A stretch of DNA of 7,124 nt from Treponema sp. (GTDB lineage Bacteria > Spirochaetota > Spirochaetia > Treponematales > Treponemataceae), in the NCBI GenBank assembly GCA_016293645.1, contig JAEDDW010000085.1, positions 1 to 7,124 on the forward strand. Direction: 5' to 3'. This document shows, piece by piece, positions 1-6,209 of this stretch (its first letter is position 1; each line of letters opens with the position of its first letter). A model generated the notes under the pieces. It did not search any database and was not told the DNA's origin. It was given only the letters and a program-made list of their open reading frames with translations. The position numbers and the translations under genes are program-made.

Positions 1-67
1 GTGTCATTGCGATGGGCCTGCAACGCTACAAGAACCGTCATTGCGAGGAACGCAGTGACGCGGCAAT
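1..67. repeat. Dispersed hairpin repeat at the 3' end of argH
   Basis: The segment 37-59 folds into a near-perfect hairpin: GTCATTGCG (37-45), loop AGGAA (46-50), CGCAGTGAC (51-59), giving nine pairs including one T-G. An outer ATTGC (40-44) and GCAAT (62-67 region) also match as inverted sequence. The first ten bases of the unit, GTCATTGCGA, occur a second time at 3-12, which looks like a decayed or partial neighbouring copy. This sequence type resembles short dispersed repeats I know from many bacterial genomes, including treponemes; that is memory, not a search. The unit ends immediately before the argH stop codon (68-70). In the argH transcript the hairpin starts about 8 nt after the stop but has no T-run behind it, so it is more likely a 3'-end stabilising or inserted repeat than a classical terminator. 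Confidence 0.65.
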
Positions 68-1495
68 CTATTTTAAGCTCTTCCTGCAGAAAGTCTTCAT
101 GTTGCGTATCTGCACAACCGTTGTTTTTGACGATGGAGCACCTGTTGTCTGACGGTGCTCGACGCAGGCTACAGGAGAAAGACATTCGTAAACGTCTTCA
201 TCGATAAGCTTTGAGCACTGCTGAAGTTCTTCGATGCAAAGGTCTTCAATCTTTGTAAGGCCGGCCTCAATTGCTTTTCTTACAGCAGTAGCAGAAACAG
301 TGTGTGCAGTACGGAAAGGCATTCCCTTGCGCACAAGATATTCCGCAAGGTCTGTTGCGTTTGCAAAACCGCCTTCGCAGCTTGCAGCCATGTTCTCAAC
401 GTTCCATTTTGCGGAAGAAATCATTGCTGTGAAAACCTTAAGATTTCCTTCAACTGTATCAAGAGCTTCAAACAAAGGAGCCTTGTCTTCCTGCATGTCA
501 CGGTCATAGGCGAGTGGAAGTCCCTTCACCATCGTAAGCAGGTTGATGAGATCGCCGTAAACCTTTCCCGTTCTTCCGCGGATAAGTTCCGCAAAGTCAG
601 GGTTCTTTTTCTGAGGCATGATCGAGGAACCTGTAGACCATTTTTCACTCAATTCGATGAAGGCAAATTCCGTAGTAGACCAGAGGACGACTTCTTCGCA
701 CATGCGGCTAAGATGGCTCTGGAGGATTGCAAAGTCAGAAGTGAATTCGATGCAGTAATCGCGGTCGGCTGAAGTATCAAGTGAGTTTTCTGTAACACCT
801 TCAAAGCCAAGTTTCTTTGCAACAAGTTCGCGGTTCAATGGAAGGGTGCTGCCCTGAAGAGCCCCGGCCCCAAGCGGAGAAAGATTCACGCGCTTGAGAC
901 TGTCCTCAAGACGCAGCCAGTCACGCTTGAGCATTGTTGCCCATGCCATGAGATGCTGAGCCAAAGTTCCAGGCTGTGCATGCTGCATGTGAGTGTAGCC
1001 GGTGAGCAACGTCTTCTTGTTCTTGTCCGCGATGGCGGTCAAAGTATCAATCAAAGTGATGATTTCATTCTGAAGGCAAGGGATGATCCTCTTAAGGTAA
1101 AGGCGCTCATCCAAAGCAATCTGGTCGTTGCGGCTTCGTCCAGTGTGGACTTTCTTTCCAGGTTCACCGATGCGGTCCGTCAGAGTTGCCTCAACAAACG
1201 AGTGGATGTCTTCCGCGCTGTAGTCAATCTTGAGCTTACCGCTTTCAAGATCCTTTTCGATTGACTTGAGTCCATTTACGATCGCATCGCTATCCTTTTT
1301 GCTGATGATTCCGCTCGCACCAAGCATTTCTGCATGTGCTATTGAACCGTGGATGTCATCAAGAGCCATGCGTTCGTCTACGAAAATCGAAGTCTCAAAT
1401 TCAACTGCCGCAGCATCAGGTCCTTCTGCAAAGCGACCCGACCAGAGGGCCTTGTGGTTGTCGTCAGTATGTGTTCCGTGTGATTTTGCTGCCAT
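68..1495 (-). CDS. argH: Argininosuccinate lyase
   Basis: Cytosolic enzyme of the fumarase/aspartase superfamily that splits L-argininosuccinate into L-arginine and fumarate, the final step of arginine synthesis; the family works as a homotetramer with shared active sites. The 475-residue product carries all hallmarks: LWSGRF near residues 17-22, HTGRSRNDQ at 117-125, the T-H-M-Q-H-A-Q-P segment around 168-175, and the superfamily signature GSSIMPQKKN at 289-298, which includes the mobile loop with the catalytic serine. It is slightly longer than the usual ~460 residues because a hydrophilic stretch of about 15 residues precedes the LWSGRF motif; the start is supported by AGAGG at 1501-1505, 5 nt upstream of ATG. 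The last eight or so residues (TFCRKSLK) run up to the adjacent hairpin repeat. No other arginine gene is visible in the window. The upstream repressor gene lies on the same strand 124 bp away, so co-transcription is possible. Identity is certain. Confidence 0.97.
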   Translation of the reverse strand: MAAKSHGTHTDDNHKALWSGRFAEGPDAAAVEFETSIFVDERMALDDIHGSIAHAEMLGASGIISKKDSDAIVNGLKSIEKDLESGKLKIDYSAEDIHSFVEATLTDRIGEPGKKVHTGRSRNDQIALDERLYLKRIIPCLQNEIITLIDTLTAIADKNKKTLLTGYTHMQHAQPGTLAQHLMAWATMLKRDWLRLEDSLKRVNLSPLGAGALQGSTLPLNRELVAKKLGFEGVTENSLDTSADRDYCIEFTSDFAILQSHLSRMCEEVVLWSTTEFAFIELSEKWSTGSSIMPQKKNPDFAELIRGRTGKVYGDLINLLTMVKGLPLAYDRDMQEDKAPLFEALDTVEGNLKVFTAMISSAKWNVENMAASCEGGFANATDLAEYLVRKGMPFRTAHTVSATAVRKAIEAGLTKIEDLCIEELQQCSKLIDEDVYECLSPVACVEHRQTTGAPSSKTTVVQIRNMKTFCRKSLK

Positions 1496-1553
1496 ATTTT
1501 CCTCTATTATAGTTTTAAGTTTATCTGAAACAGTATTATGTCATTTAGAAACT
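1496..1553 (-). promoter_or_regulatory. argH upstream region with ribosome binding site
   Basis: On the minus strand AGAGG (1501-1505) stands 5 nt before the argH ATG and is a good Shine-Dalgarno site. A perfect TATAAT lies at 1511-1506, but it is so close to the start that transcription from it would begin around 1499 and omit the ribosome binding site, so it is probably not the argH -10 box. No convincing -35/-10 pair was found further upstream. argH may have a weak promoter here or be read through from the repressor gene. Confidence 0.4.
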
Positions 1554-1619
1554 GGACCCTTCGACGAACTCAGGGATCCTACAGCTTCATAGGATCGGTG
1601 ATCGAAGTCGAACCGTCCC
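1554..1619. repeat. Imperfect inverted-repeat element between the repressor gene and argH
   Basis: A 66-bp element with nested dyads. The outer arms are GGAC..TTCGAC (1554-1557, 1560-1565) against GTCGAA..GTCC (1607-1612, 1615-1618), ten pairs with two mismatches. The inner arms are GATCCTA (1575-1581) and TAGGATC (1590-1596), a perfect seven-pair stem with an 8-nt loop. The left arm CCCTTCGACGAACTCAGGG resembles a dispersed repeat type I know from treponemes and other bacteria. The right edge touches the stop codon of the repressor gene (1620-1622). No T-run follows in either direction, so it is not a typical intrinsic terminator, though it would fold in the repressor mRNA and could shield its 3' end. 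Confidence 0.65.
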
Positions 1620-1994
1620 TTATGAATTTTTTTCCATCCATTTTTCAATACCGTTCTTTATGTCTTCATCGATGTCGTGCTCTATACGGCATGCATTGGC
1701 TTCAGCCTGCTCTTCATCAACTTCGCAGATCTTCATAAGAAATTTTGTAAGAAGAACATGCCGGGCATAGATTGATTCCGCACGCTTAAGTCCTTCCGTT
1801 GTAAGCTCAAGAGAACCGATGGGACCGTCCGTAATGTATCCGTTTTCTGTAAGGATACTCATTGCACGGCTAACACTCGGCTTTGAAACACCGAGTTTTC
1901 TTGCAACATCAACTGAACGAGCAATTCCATTCTGACGCTTGAGAACAAGAACGGCCTCAAGATAATCTTCGCCAGATTCATGTAGTTCTACCAT
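1620..1994 (-). CDS. DtxR/MntR-family metal-dependent transcriptional repressor
   Basis: A 124-residue cytoplasmic DNA-binding regulator. Residues 6-60 form the winged helix-turn-helix (ESGEDYLEAVLVL, then the recognition segment KPSVSRAMSILTENGYI around 38-54); residues 65-118 form the helical dimerisation and metal-binding domain. There is no SH3-like third domain, so it is the short MntR-like type rather than full-length DtxR/IdeR. Visible candidate metal ligands are D10, E13, H79, C102, E105 and H106. D10 and E13 correspond to Asp8 and Glu11 of Bacillus MntR, whereas C102, E105 and H106 match the DtxR primary site, so the metal (Fe2+, Mn2+ or Zn2+) cannot be told from sequence. The start is ATG at 1992-1994 behind a weak GGGG (2000-2003). 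It is transcribed divergently from hydF and probably binds in the shared region; autoregulation is likely. Family call is firm, target genes are inferred. Confidence 0.9.
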   Translation of the reverse strand: MVELHESGEDYLEAVLVLKRQNGIARSVDVARKLGVSKPSVSRAMSILTENGYITDGPIGSLELTTEGLKRAESIYARHVLLTKFLMKICEVDEEQAEANACRIEHDIDEDIKNGIEKWMEKNS

Positions 1995-2109
1995 AAAAAC
2001 CCCATAAAAAAATTATAACCAATTATACTATATATAATGTGAATTTTTCTATAGAATATTTTCCCAGAGCGATTTTAGAAACCAGCACACTTTCCTTGGA
2101 AACAAAATT
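1995..2109. promoter_or_regulatory. Divergent promoter and candidate operator region, repressor / hydF
   Basis: This AT-rich gap between divergent genes holds several short dyads: ATTATA-CTATA-TATAAT at 2022-2038 (six-base arms, 5-base spacer), the perfect ten-base palindrome TTCTATAGAA at 2047-2056, and TTTCC-TT-GGAAA at 2091-2102, whose right arm is also the likely hydF ribosome binding site (GGAAA, 7 nt before ATG). Possible -10 boxes are TATAAT on the minus strand at 2017-2012 or 2027-2022 for the repressor, and TATAAT on the plus strand at 2033-2038 or TAGAAT at 2052-2057 for hydF. None has a good TTGACA-like partner. Placement of operators is inference; AT-rich dyads arise readily by chance. 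Confidence 0.45.
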
Positions 2110-3246
2110 ATGAACACACCATCTTCAGAAAGAATCCACATTGCATTTTTTGGATGCCGCAACGCAGGAAAATCCACCCTGGTGAATGAAATTCTTGGAC
2201 AGAATCTTTCAATTGTTTCAGATGTGAAAGGAACAACTACAGACCCTGTCCAGAAAGCAATGGAACTTCTTCCGTTGGGTCCGGTTGTGATCATCGACAC
2301 TCCGGGCTACGACGACGAAGGAGAACTTGGAAAGCAGAGGATCGCAAAGACAAGGCAGATCCTCAACAAAACCGATGTCGCAGTTCTTGTGGTTGATTCC
2401 CAGGCCGGAACTACAGAGGCCGACCTTGCTTTCAAAAATCTGATAGAAGAAAAGAAAATTCCTCTTGTTGAATTCATCAATAAAAAAAGCGGTCCCATTG
2501 AAAAAGATCAGCTGATAAATTCAATACTGCAGGTCGCAGAGAAACTTGTGGGCGGCAGAAAAATTCTTGACGGAATCGTAAACAGCTCGGACACAATTGT
2601 TCTTGTCTGCCCCATAGATGAAGCAGCTCCGAAAGGAAGACTTATTCTTCCGCAGCAGATGGTACTCCGTGAAATTCTTGATCTTCATGCAAGAGCGGTT
2701 GTCTGCCAGCCATCGGAATTAAAGGAAACAATCGCGTCATTCAAAGTTCCGCCTGAACTTGTAATAACCGACAGCCAGGCCTTTAAGGAAACTGCGGAAA
2801 TTCTACCTGATGAAATTCCGCTGACTTCATTTTCAATTCTCATGGCACGCTACAAAGGATTTTTAGAGGAAGCAAAAAAAGCCGTGGAAATTATTCCTTC
2901 ACTGAAAGACAATGACAGGATTCTCATTGCGGAAGGATGCACTCACAAAAGACAATGCGGCGACATAGGTTCCGTGAAAATTCCTGCCGCCTTGAAAAAA
3001 ATCACAGGCAAAGACCTTGAGATTGAATTTACAGCCGGAACCCAGTTTCCACAGGATCTTTCACCCTATTCCCTTGTGATCCACTGCGGTGGCTGCATGA
3101 TCACGGAACGCGAAATTCTTTTCCGCATGAAATGTGCCCAGGATCAGAAAATTCCATTCTGCAACTACGGAATTTTCCTTGCCCACGTAAACGGAATTCT
3201 TGAAAGAAGCCTGCGTCCCCTTGCGGCTGAAAACAACGCATCATAA
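2110..3246 (+). CDS. hydF: [FeFe]-hydrogenase maturation GTPase HydF
   Basis: Scaffold and carrier protein that receives the di-iron subcluster built by HydE and HydG and delivers it to apo-hydrogenase HydA. The 378-residue product has an N-terminal TrmE/Era-like G domain: P-loop GCRNAGKS at 15-22 (with N18, the asparagine typical of K+-activated GTPases), G2 GTTTDP at 41-46, G3 DTPG at 63-66. The expected G4 motif NKxD reads NKKS at 124-127, so the guanine-selecting aspartate appears to be serine. A dimerisation region follows, then the C-terminal iron-sulphur domain with the HydF hallmark C277-x-H279 ... H325-C326-x-x-C329, 45 residues between the histidines. Length is near the usual ~400. 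The start is ATG at 2110 with a modest GGAAA site 7 nt upstream. No hydE, hydG or hydA is nearby; the divergent neighbour is a metal-dependent repressor, which suggests iron-linked control. No terminator follows, so read-through toward ssb is possible. The family call is certain from the cysteine-histidine motif. Confidence 0.96.
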   Translation: MNTPSSERIHIAFFGCRNAGKSTLVNEILGQNLSIVSDVKGTTTDPVQKAMELLPLGPVVIIDTPGYDDEGELGKQRIAKTRQILNKTDVAVLVVDSQAGTTEADLAFKNLIEEKKIPLVEFINKKSGPIEKDQLINSILQVAEKLVGGRKILDGIVNSSDTIVLVCPIDEAAPKGRLILPQQMVLREILDLHARAVVCQPSELKETIASFKVPPELVITDSQAFKETAEILPDEIPLTSFSILMARYKGFLEEAKKAVEIIPSLKDNDRILIAEGCTHKRQCGDIGSVKIPAALKKITGKDLEIEFTAGTQFPQDLSPYSLVIHCGGCMITEREILFRMKCAQDQKIPFCNYGIFLAHVNGILERSLRPLAAENNAS

Positions 3247-3369
3247 AAAATCTTTTCATCAACATGCACTAAAATTTCTTTCCGCCACAATAATTTATAT
3301 GTGTGCGGGAGAAATGTTCGCGCGGATTTCTTTCCACACAAAGTGATTTTATTTTGTGAGGAAATTTTT
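3247..3369 (+). promoter_or_regulatory. Structured leader upstream of ssb with two competing hairpins
   Basis: Two stems share one strand. Hairpin A pairs CCGCCACA (3282-3289) with TGTGtGCGG (3300-3308), eight pairs with one bulged T and a 10-nt loop. Hairpin B pairs 3300-3315 (TGTGTG, bulged C, GGGAGAAAT) with 3326-3340 (ATTTCTTTCCACACA), fifteen pairs including two G-U, with a 10-nt loop. Because 3300-3308 is used by both, they cannot form together. Neither is followed directly by a T-run, although 3346-3355 is T-rich. The ssb ribosome binding site GAGGAA (3358-3363) begins 18 nt beyond hairpin B. A possible -10 box TAAAAT is at 3270-3275 without a recognisable -35. Whether this is a true RNA switch is inference. 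Confidence 0.4.
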
Positions 3370-3849
3370 ATGAATTCATTGAATCAGGTTATCATCGAAG
3401 GAAATGTTGTCCGCCAGCCGGAAAAGAAAACATGCAAGAACGGAACTTTCATGTGCAGGGTTCCCATTGCCGTGAACAGATACTACAAGAATTCCGACGG
3501 CAAGTATGTTGATGACGTTTCATTTTTTGACATTTCCACATTCGGAACTCTTTCGGAGACATGTGAAAAATGGTGTCTTAAAGGAAGAGGAATCCGTGTG
3601 GTAGGACGACTCAAGCAGAACGTATCGACTGGAGACGACGGAAAGAAAAACAGCCGCGTGGACATCATCGCGGAACACATTGAATTCAAGCCGGTGATGA
3701 AGAAAACCGGTGACAAGGAAACTGAAGAAGCAAAAGCTGAAGAAGCGCCTGAAACAACTGCAAGCAAGAAGGAAAAACTTGCCATGCTTGCAGAAGTTGC
3801 GGCCGCCACTCAGAAAGAACAGGAGGCAGAAGAAGAAATCGCGTTCTAG
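3370..3849 (+). CDS. ssb: Single-stranded DNA-binding protein
   Basis: Binds and protects single-stranded DNA during replication, repair and recombination, and recruits partner proteins through its C-terminal tip. The 159-residue product has an N-terminal OB-fold (about 1-109: NQVIIEGNVVRQPE, then YVDDVSFFDISTFG at 46-59, KGRGIRVVGRL at 71-81, IIAEHIEF at 99-106). A charged, probably helical linker rich in Glu, Lys and Ala (110-153) follows, unlike the Gly/Gln/Pro linker of E. coli SSB. The end EEEIAF (154-159) is a variant of the classical DDDIPF tip. I chose ATG at 3370 because GAGGAA sits 6 nt upstream and the OB-fold begins right there; an in-frame GTG at 3301 would add 23 unrelated residues. 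It is not flanked by rpsF or rpsR, the usual partners of ssb, so it may be a second paralogue. It lies downstream of hydF on the same strand with a structured 123-bp gap. SSB identity is firm; housekeeping versus accessory role is open. Confidence 0.94.
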   Translation: MNSLNQVIIEGNVVRQPEKKTCKNGTFMCRVPIAVNRYYKNSDGKYVDDVSFFDISTFGTLSETCEKWCLKGRGIRVVGRLKQNVSTGDDGKKNSRVDIIAEHIEFKPVMKKTGDKETEEAKAEEAPETTASKKEKLAMLAEVAAATQKEQEAEEEIAF

Positions 3850-3855
3850 GAAAAA

Positions 3856-6144
3856 CTAGCGGCGACGGTTGCCACCGTAGCCTTTTCCCCTGCCAGGTTT
3901 GCCTCGCTGACCCATAGGACGTTTTCCACCGAGTCCTGAAGCTTCCTCCATTTCCCGTCGTGCGTTGGCTGCCTGGTAGGCTTCCATCTTTTCCGGATTA
4001 TAGAACCCATCTTTCCAGTTGAATCTTGAGGCCCCCTCTATGAGGCCATGACTCTGGATAAGATTAAGAAGGTTTCTTATATCTCCCTTGAGGACTCTTG
4101 TCTTTGAAAAATCAATGAGCTGACGTTTCCACCCCTTGGTCTTAAGGCTGTCCATTTTGTCCAGAAGGCTGAATGGAGCTTCCGGCATTACAAAGGAACC
4201 GTCGTCCGTTGAGTTGACCTTGAATCCCATCTTTTCTTTATCACTGAAATATGTAAAGTCATAATCCTTAGGCAGCTTGAATCTCATGCGGAACAAAACA
4301 GGATACTGGAATACGCTTACAAGAACACGGGAACGTTCGCCTTCGGTCTCGAAGGTTTCCGATAGATTGCGCTCCGAATTTTCCGCAGGCGGAATCACAG
4401 CCATGATGTTCTGGTTCTCAAGGAAGCTTACAGCCCATTTGTTGAAAGTATAAAGGTACTGCCCCGCAATCATGTGCACGCCCTTTTTACCTTTGAGGAT
4501 GTTTATATGGGCAAGATTGTTGACGATAAATCCCGTGAATCCCTTCTCGATGAGTTTATTCAAAGTTTCCTCAAGCTGAGGTTCCGATCCTTCCGGAACA
4601 AAGGGATCCAGCGAAAGGAACACCATTTTTTTGCTGAACGGAAGAACAGGTTTCTCAGGTCTGTCCTTGTTGAGCAGATCATAGGTTGTCTCACAGTTGA
4701 GCTCAAGAATCACGCGGACAGGGTGAAGGGGCGCGATGAGATGGGCGTCGGCAACTGTCGAAACTCCCACGTAAAGTCCTTCCGGGAACCAGCTGATTCC
4801 ATTTTTGTCCATCGGAGTCAGGTCAAGAAGCGGAATGCGTTCAGGTCCCGGCTGACGACGGAATTTCGAAAGATCAGGCGGAAGAATCCTCTTGTATCTT
4901 TTGGACATGCTCTTTGTCTGGAGAAGATATACGCTGTCACCTTTTGAAAATCCATTTGGAACATCTATCCAGCGCTGATTTTTTGAATCCACTGTGACAA
5001 CGCGGACCTTGTGGCTTTCACGACCGCTGTCATCCTGTCTGTGAAGTCTGATGCTGTCACCCGGATCAGGATCATAATCACCACCGGTTATCATGGCCAT
5101 CTGGATGTCCGTCGCTTTTTCGCTTTCTGCGGCAAGGTTTGCTGCCTGTTCTTTTTCTTCGGCTGAAGCAGGTCTTGTGGACATTATTTTTCCAAGATAG
5201 ATACCTGTTCCTCCGGCCTGCTTTGGATTGAGGATTTTTGCACCGGCATTCTCAACACCGTCCTCAACCGATTTGAAACCATACCAGTAGTCGGTCTTGG
5301 ATCTTGCAAAGTCAGTGGAAAGAATTCTACGGCCTTCCGCAATAGCACCCTTCTTGTCGTTTTCCCAATGGTCCATTACGTAGCGGTAGGCTGCTGTTAC
5401 AGCCCCTACATATTCCGCACTTTTCATGCGGCCTTCAATCTTGAAGCTGTCAACACCGGCCTGCATGAGTTCCGGTACCTGACCGATAAGCTCAAGATCA
5501 CAAGGAGAGAAATAATATCCTGTCGTAAGGTTGCCTGGAATTTCTGCATTGTAAAGACGGCGGCATGCCTGGGTGCACATTCCGCGGTTGGCAGATTTTC
5601 CACCAAGATAGCTTGAAAAAAGACAAAGCCCCGATTCGCTTACGCAAAGTGCACCGTGAACAAACATTTCAAGTTCGGCGTTTGTCTTTGCCTTTATCTG
5701 CCTGATTTCTTCAAGGCCAAGTTCACGGGCTACAACAACGCGCTTAAGTCCTTCGCGGCTCAAAAGATTTGCGGCGGCGGCAGATTCAACATTCATCTGT
5801 GTTGACGCATGGAGTTCAAGGTCAGGGAAGAATTCCTGGCACATTCTTACTACACCAAAATCCTGAACGATAAGACCGTCAGGACCAATTTTGTTCAGAT
5901 AGTTCAAAAAGCGGTATAGGCGTTCCGTTTCATGTTCTTCGCAAACAGTATTTACAGTAACGTAGATTTTTTTACCGATGCGATGGGCACTCTGAACTGC
6001 AGCTTCAAACTGGTTCCATGCAAAATTGGAAGATCTTAATCGAGCATTGAAACTTTTAAGTCCCATGTAAACGGCATCTGCACCTTCGCCAAAAGCAGCG
6101 TCAAGGGCTTCAATATTTCCCGCAGGAGCTAATAATTCTGTCAT
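3856..6144 (-). CDS. U32-family protein, RlhA/PrtC ('collagenase-like') type
   Basis: A 762-residue cytoplasmic protein. The N-terminal U32 TIM-barrel-like domain begins at once (TELLAPAGNIEALDAA, residues 2-17) and contains the family signature EMFVHGALC ending at C167, followed by C174, C190 and C194, four cysteines expected to hold a [4Fe-4S] cluster. A middle region (about 290-440) with beta-rich GDSI/GDSVYL segments matches the layout of RlhA-type proteins, and a second barrel-like part (about 460-620, MIAGQYLYTFN at 558-568) follows. Although named peptidases, characterised U32 proteins (RlhA, TrhP, UbiU/V) act in hydroxylation of 23S rRNA C2501, tRNA U34 or ubiquinone precursors; size and layout best fit the RlhA branch. 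Residues 737-762 form a Gly/Arg/Lys-rich, probably disordered tail that could bind RNA. I chose ATG at 6142-6144 because family homology starts there; a TTG at 6183 would add 13 hydrophobic residues. No Shine-Dalgarno site is visible. The exact substrate cannot be assigned. Confidence 0.88.
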   Translation of the reverse strand: MTELLAPAGNIEALDAAFGEGADAVYMGLKSFNARLRSSNFAWNQFEAAVQSAHRIGKKIYVTVNTVCEEHETERLYRFLNYLNKIGPDGLIVQDFGVVRMCQEFFPDLELHASTQMNVESAAAANLLSREGLKRVVVARELGLEEIRQIKAKTNAELEMFVHGALCVSESGLCLFSSYLGGKSANRGMCTQACRRLYNAEIPGNLTTGYYFSPCDLELIGQVPELMQAGVDSFKIEGRMKSAEYVGAVTAAYRYVMDHWENDKKGAIAEGRRILSTDFARSKTDYWYGFKSVEDGVENAGAKILNPKQAGGTGIYLGKIMSTRPASAEEKEQAANLAAESEKATDIQMAMITGGDYDPDPGDSIRLHRQDDSGRESHKVRVVTVDSKNQRWIDVPNGFSKGDSVYLLQTKSMSKRYKRILPPDLSKFRRQPGPERIPLLDLTPMDKNGISWFPEGLYVGVSTVADAHLIAPLHPVRVILELNCETTYDLLNKDRPEKPVLPFSKKMVFLSLDPFVPEGSEPQLEETLNKLIEKGFTGFIVNNLAHINILKGKKGVHMIAGQYLYTFNKWAVSFLENQNIMAVIPPAENSERNLSETFETEGERSRVLVSVFQYPVLFRMRFKLPKDYDFTYFSDKEKMGFKVNSTDDGSFVMPEAPFSLLDKMDSLKTKGWKRQLIDFSKTRVLKGDIRNLLNLIQSHGLIEGASRFNWKDGFYNPEKMEAYQAANARREMEEASGLGGKRPMGQRGKPGRGKGYGGNRRR

Positions 6145-6190
6145 AAAATATAGTATATAGAAAAAACTAATTAACTTCCACAATGGCAGA
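6145..6190 (-). promoter_or_regulatory. Candidate promoter of the U32 gene, possibly leaderless
   Basis: On the minus strand the sequence before ATG (6144) reads TATACT at 6157-6152, then seven A/T bases, then ATG. A TTGTGG at 6183-6178 lies about 18 bp from the overlapping TATATA. If this -10 is used, transcription would begin at or next to the A of the start codon, which fits the absence of any ribosome binding site. The -35 match is weak. Confidence 0.35.
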
Positions 6191-6205
6191 CAGGGACACT
6201 TCCAC
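6174..6205. repeat. Partial 24-bp tandem repeat in the gap between the U32 and DUF2971 genes
   Basis: ACTTCCAC occurs at 6174-6181 and again at 6198-6205, so one full 24-bp unit (through GACAGGGAC at 6189-6197) is followed by the first third of another. The right copy stands just left of the T-run behind the DUF2971 stop codon. With only 1.3 copies the repeat could be chance, but its composition differs from the AT-rich surroundings, as expected of an inserted short repeat. Confidence 0.35.
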
Positions 6206-6209
6206 GCTT

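Noticed and set aside
1..207. Plus-strand open frame at the left edge
   Set aside because: It runs through repeat DNA and antisense to argH, lacks a family resemblance, and has a composition expected of a shadow frame.
1506..1511. Perfect minus-strand TATAAT as the argH promoter
   Set aside because: Initiation from it would fall downstream of the argH ribosome binding site, so it is unlikely to drive argH translation.
234..1592. Several plus-strand open frames opposite argH and its upstream gap
   Set aside because: argH is unmistakable in this stretch; the opposite frames are Cys/Ser/Arg-rich shadows without ribosome binding sites or motifs.
3301..3369. GTG-initiated N-terminal extension of ssb
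   Set aside because: The extra 23 residues do not resemble SSB and cover the hairpin leader; GAGGAA positioned before ATG 3370 fixes the start.
3846..3859. CTAG-GAAAAA-CTAG as a terminator between ssb and the U32 gene
   Set aside because: A four-pair A/T-containing stem without a T-run is too weak to terminate transcription.
6145..6183. TTG-initiated extension of the U32 protein (hydrophobic, signal-like residues)
   Set aside because: The 13 added residues precede the normal family N-terminus, derive from AT-rich promoter-like DNA, and have no ribosome binding site; an exported U32 enzyme is not expected.
6174..6205. CRISPR-like repeat
   Set aside because: There are only 1.3 units with no spacers and no cas genes.
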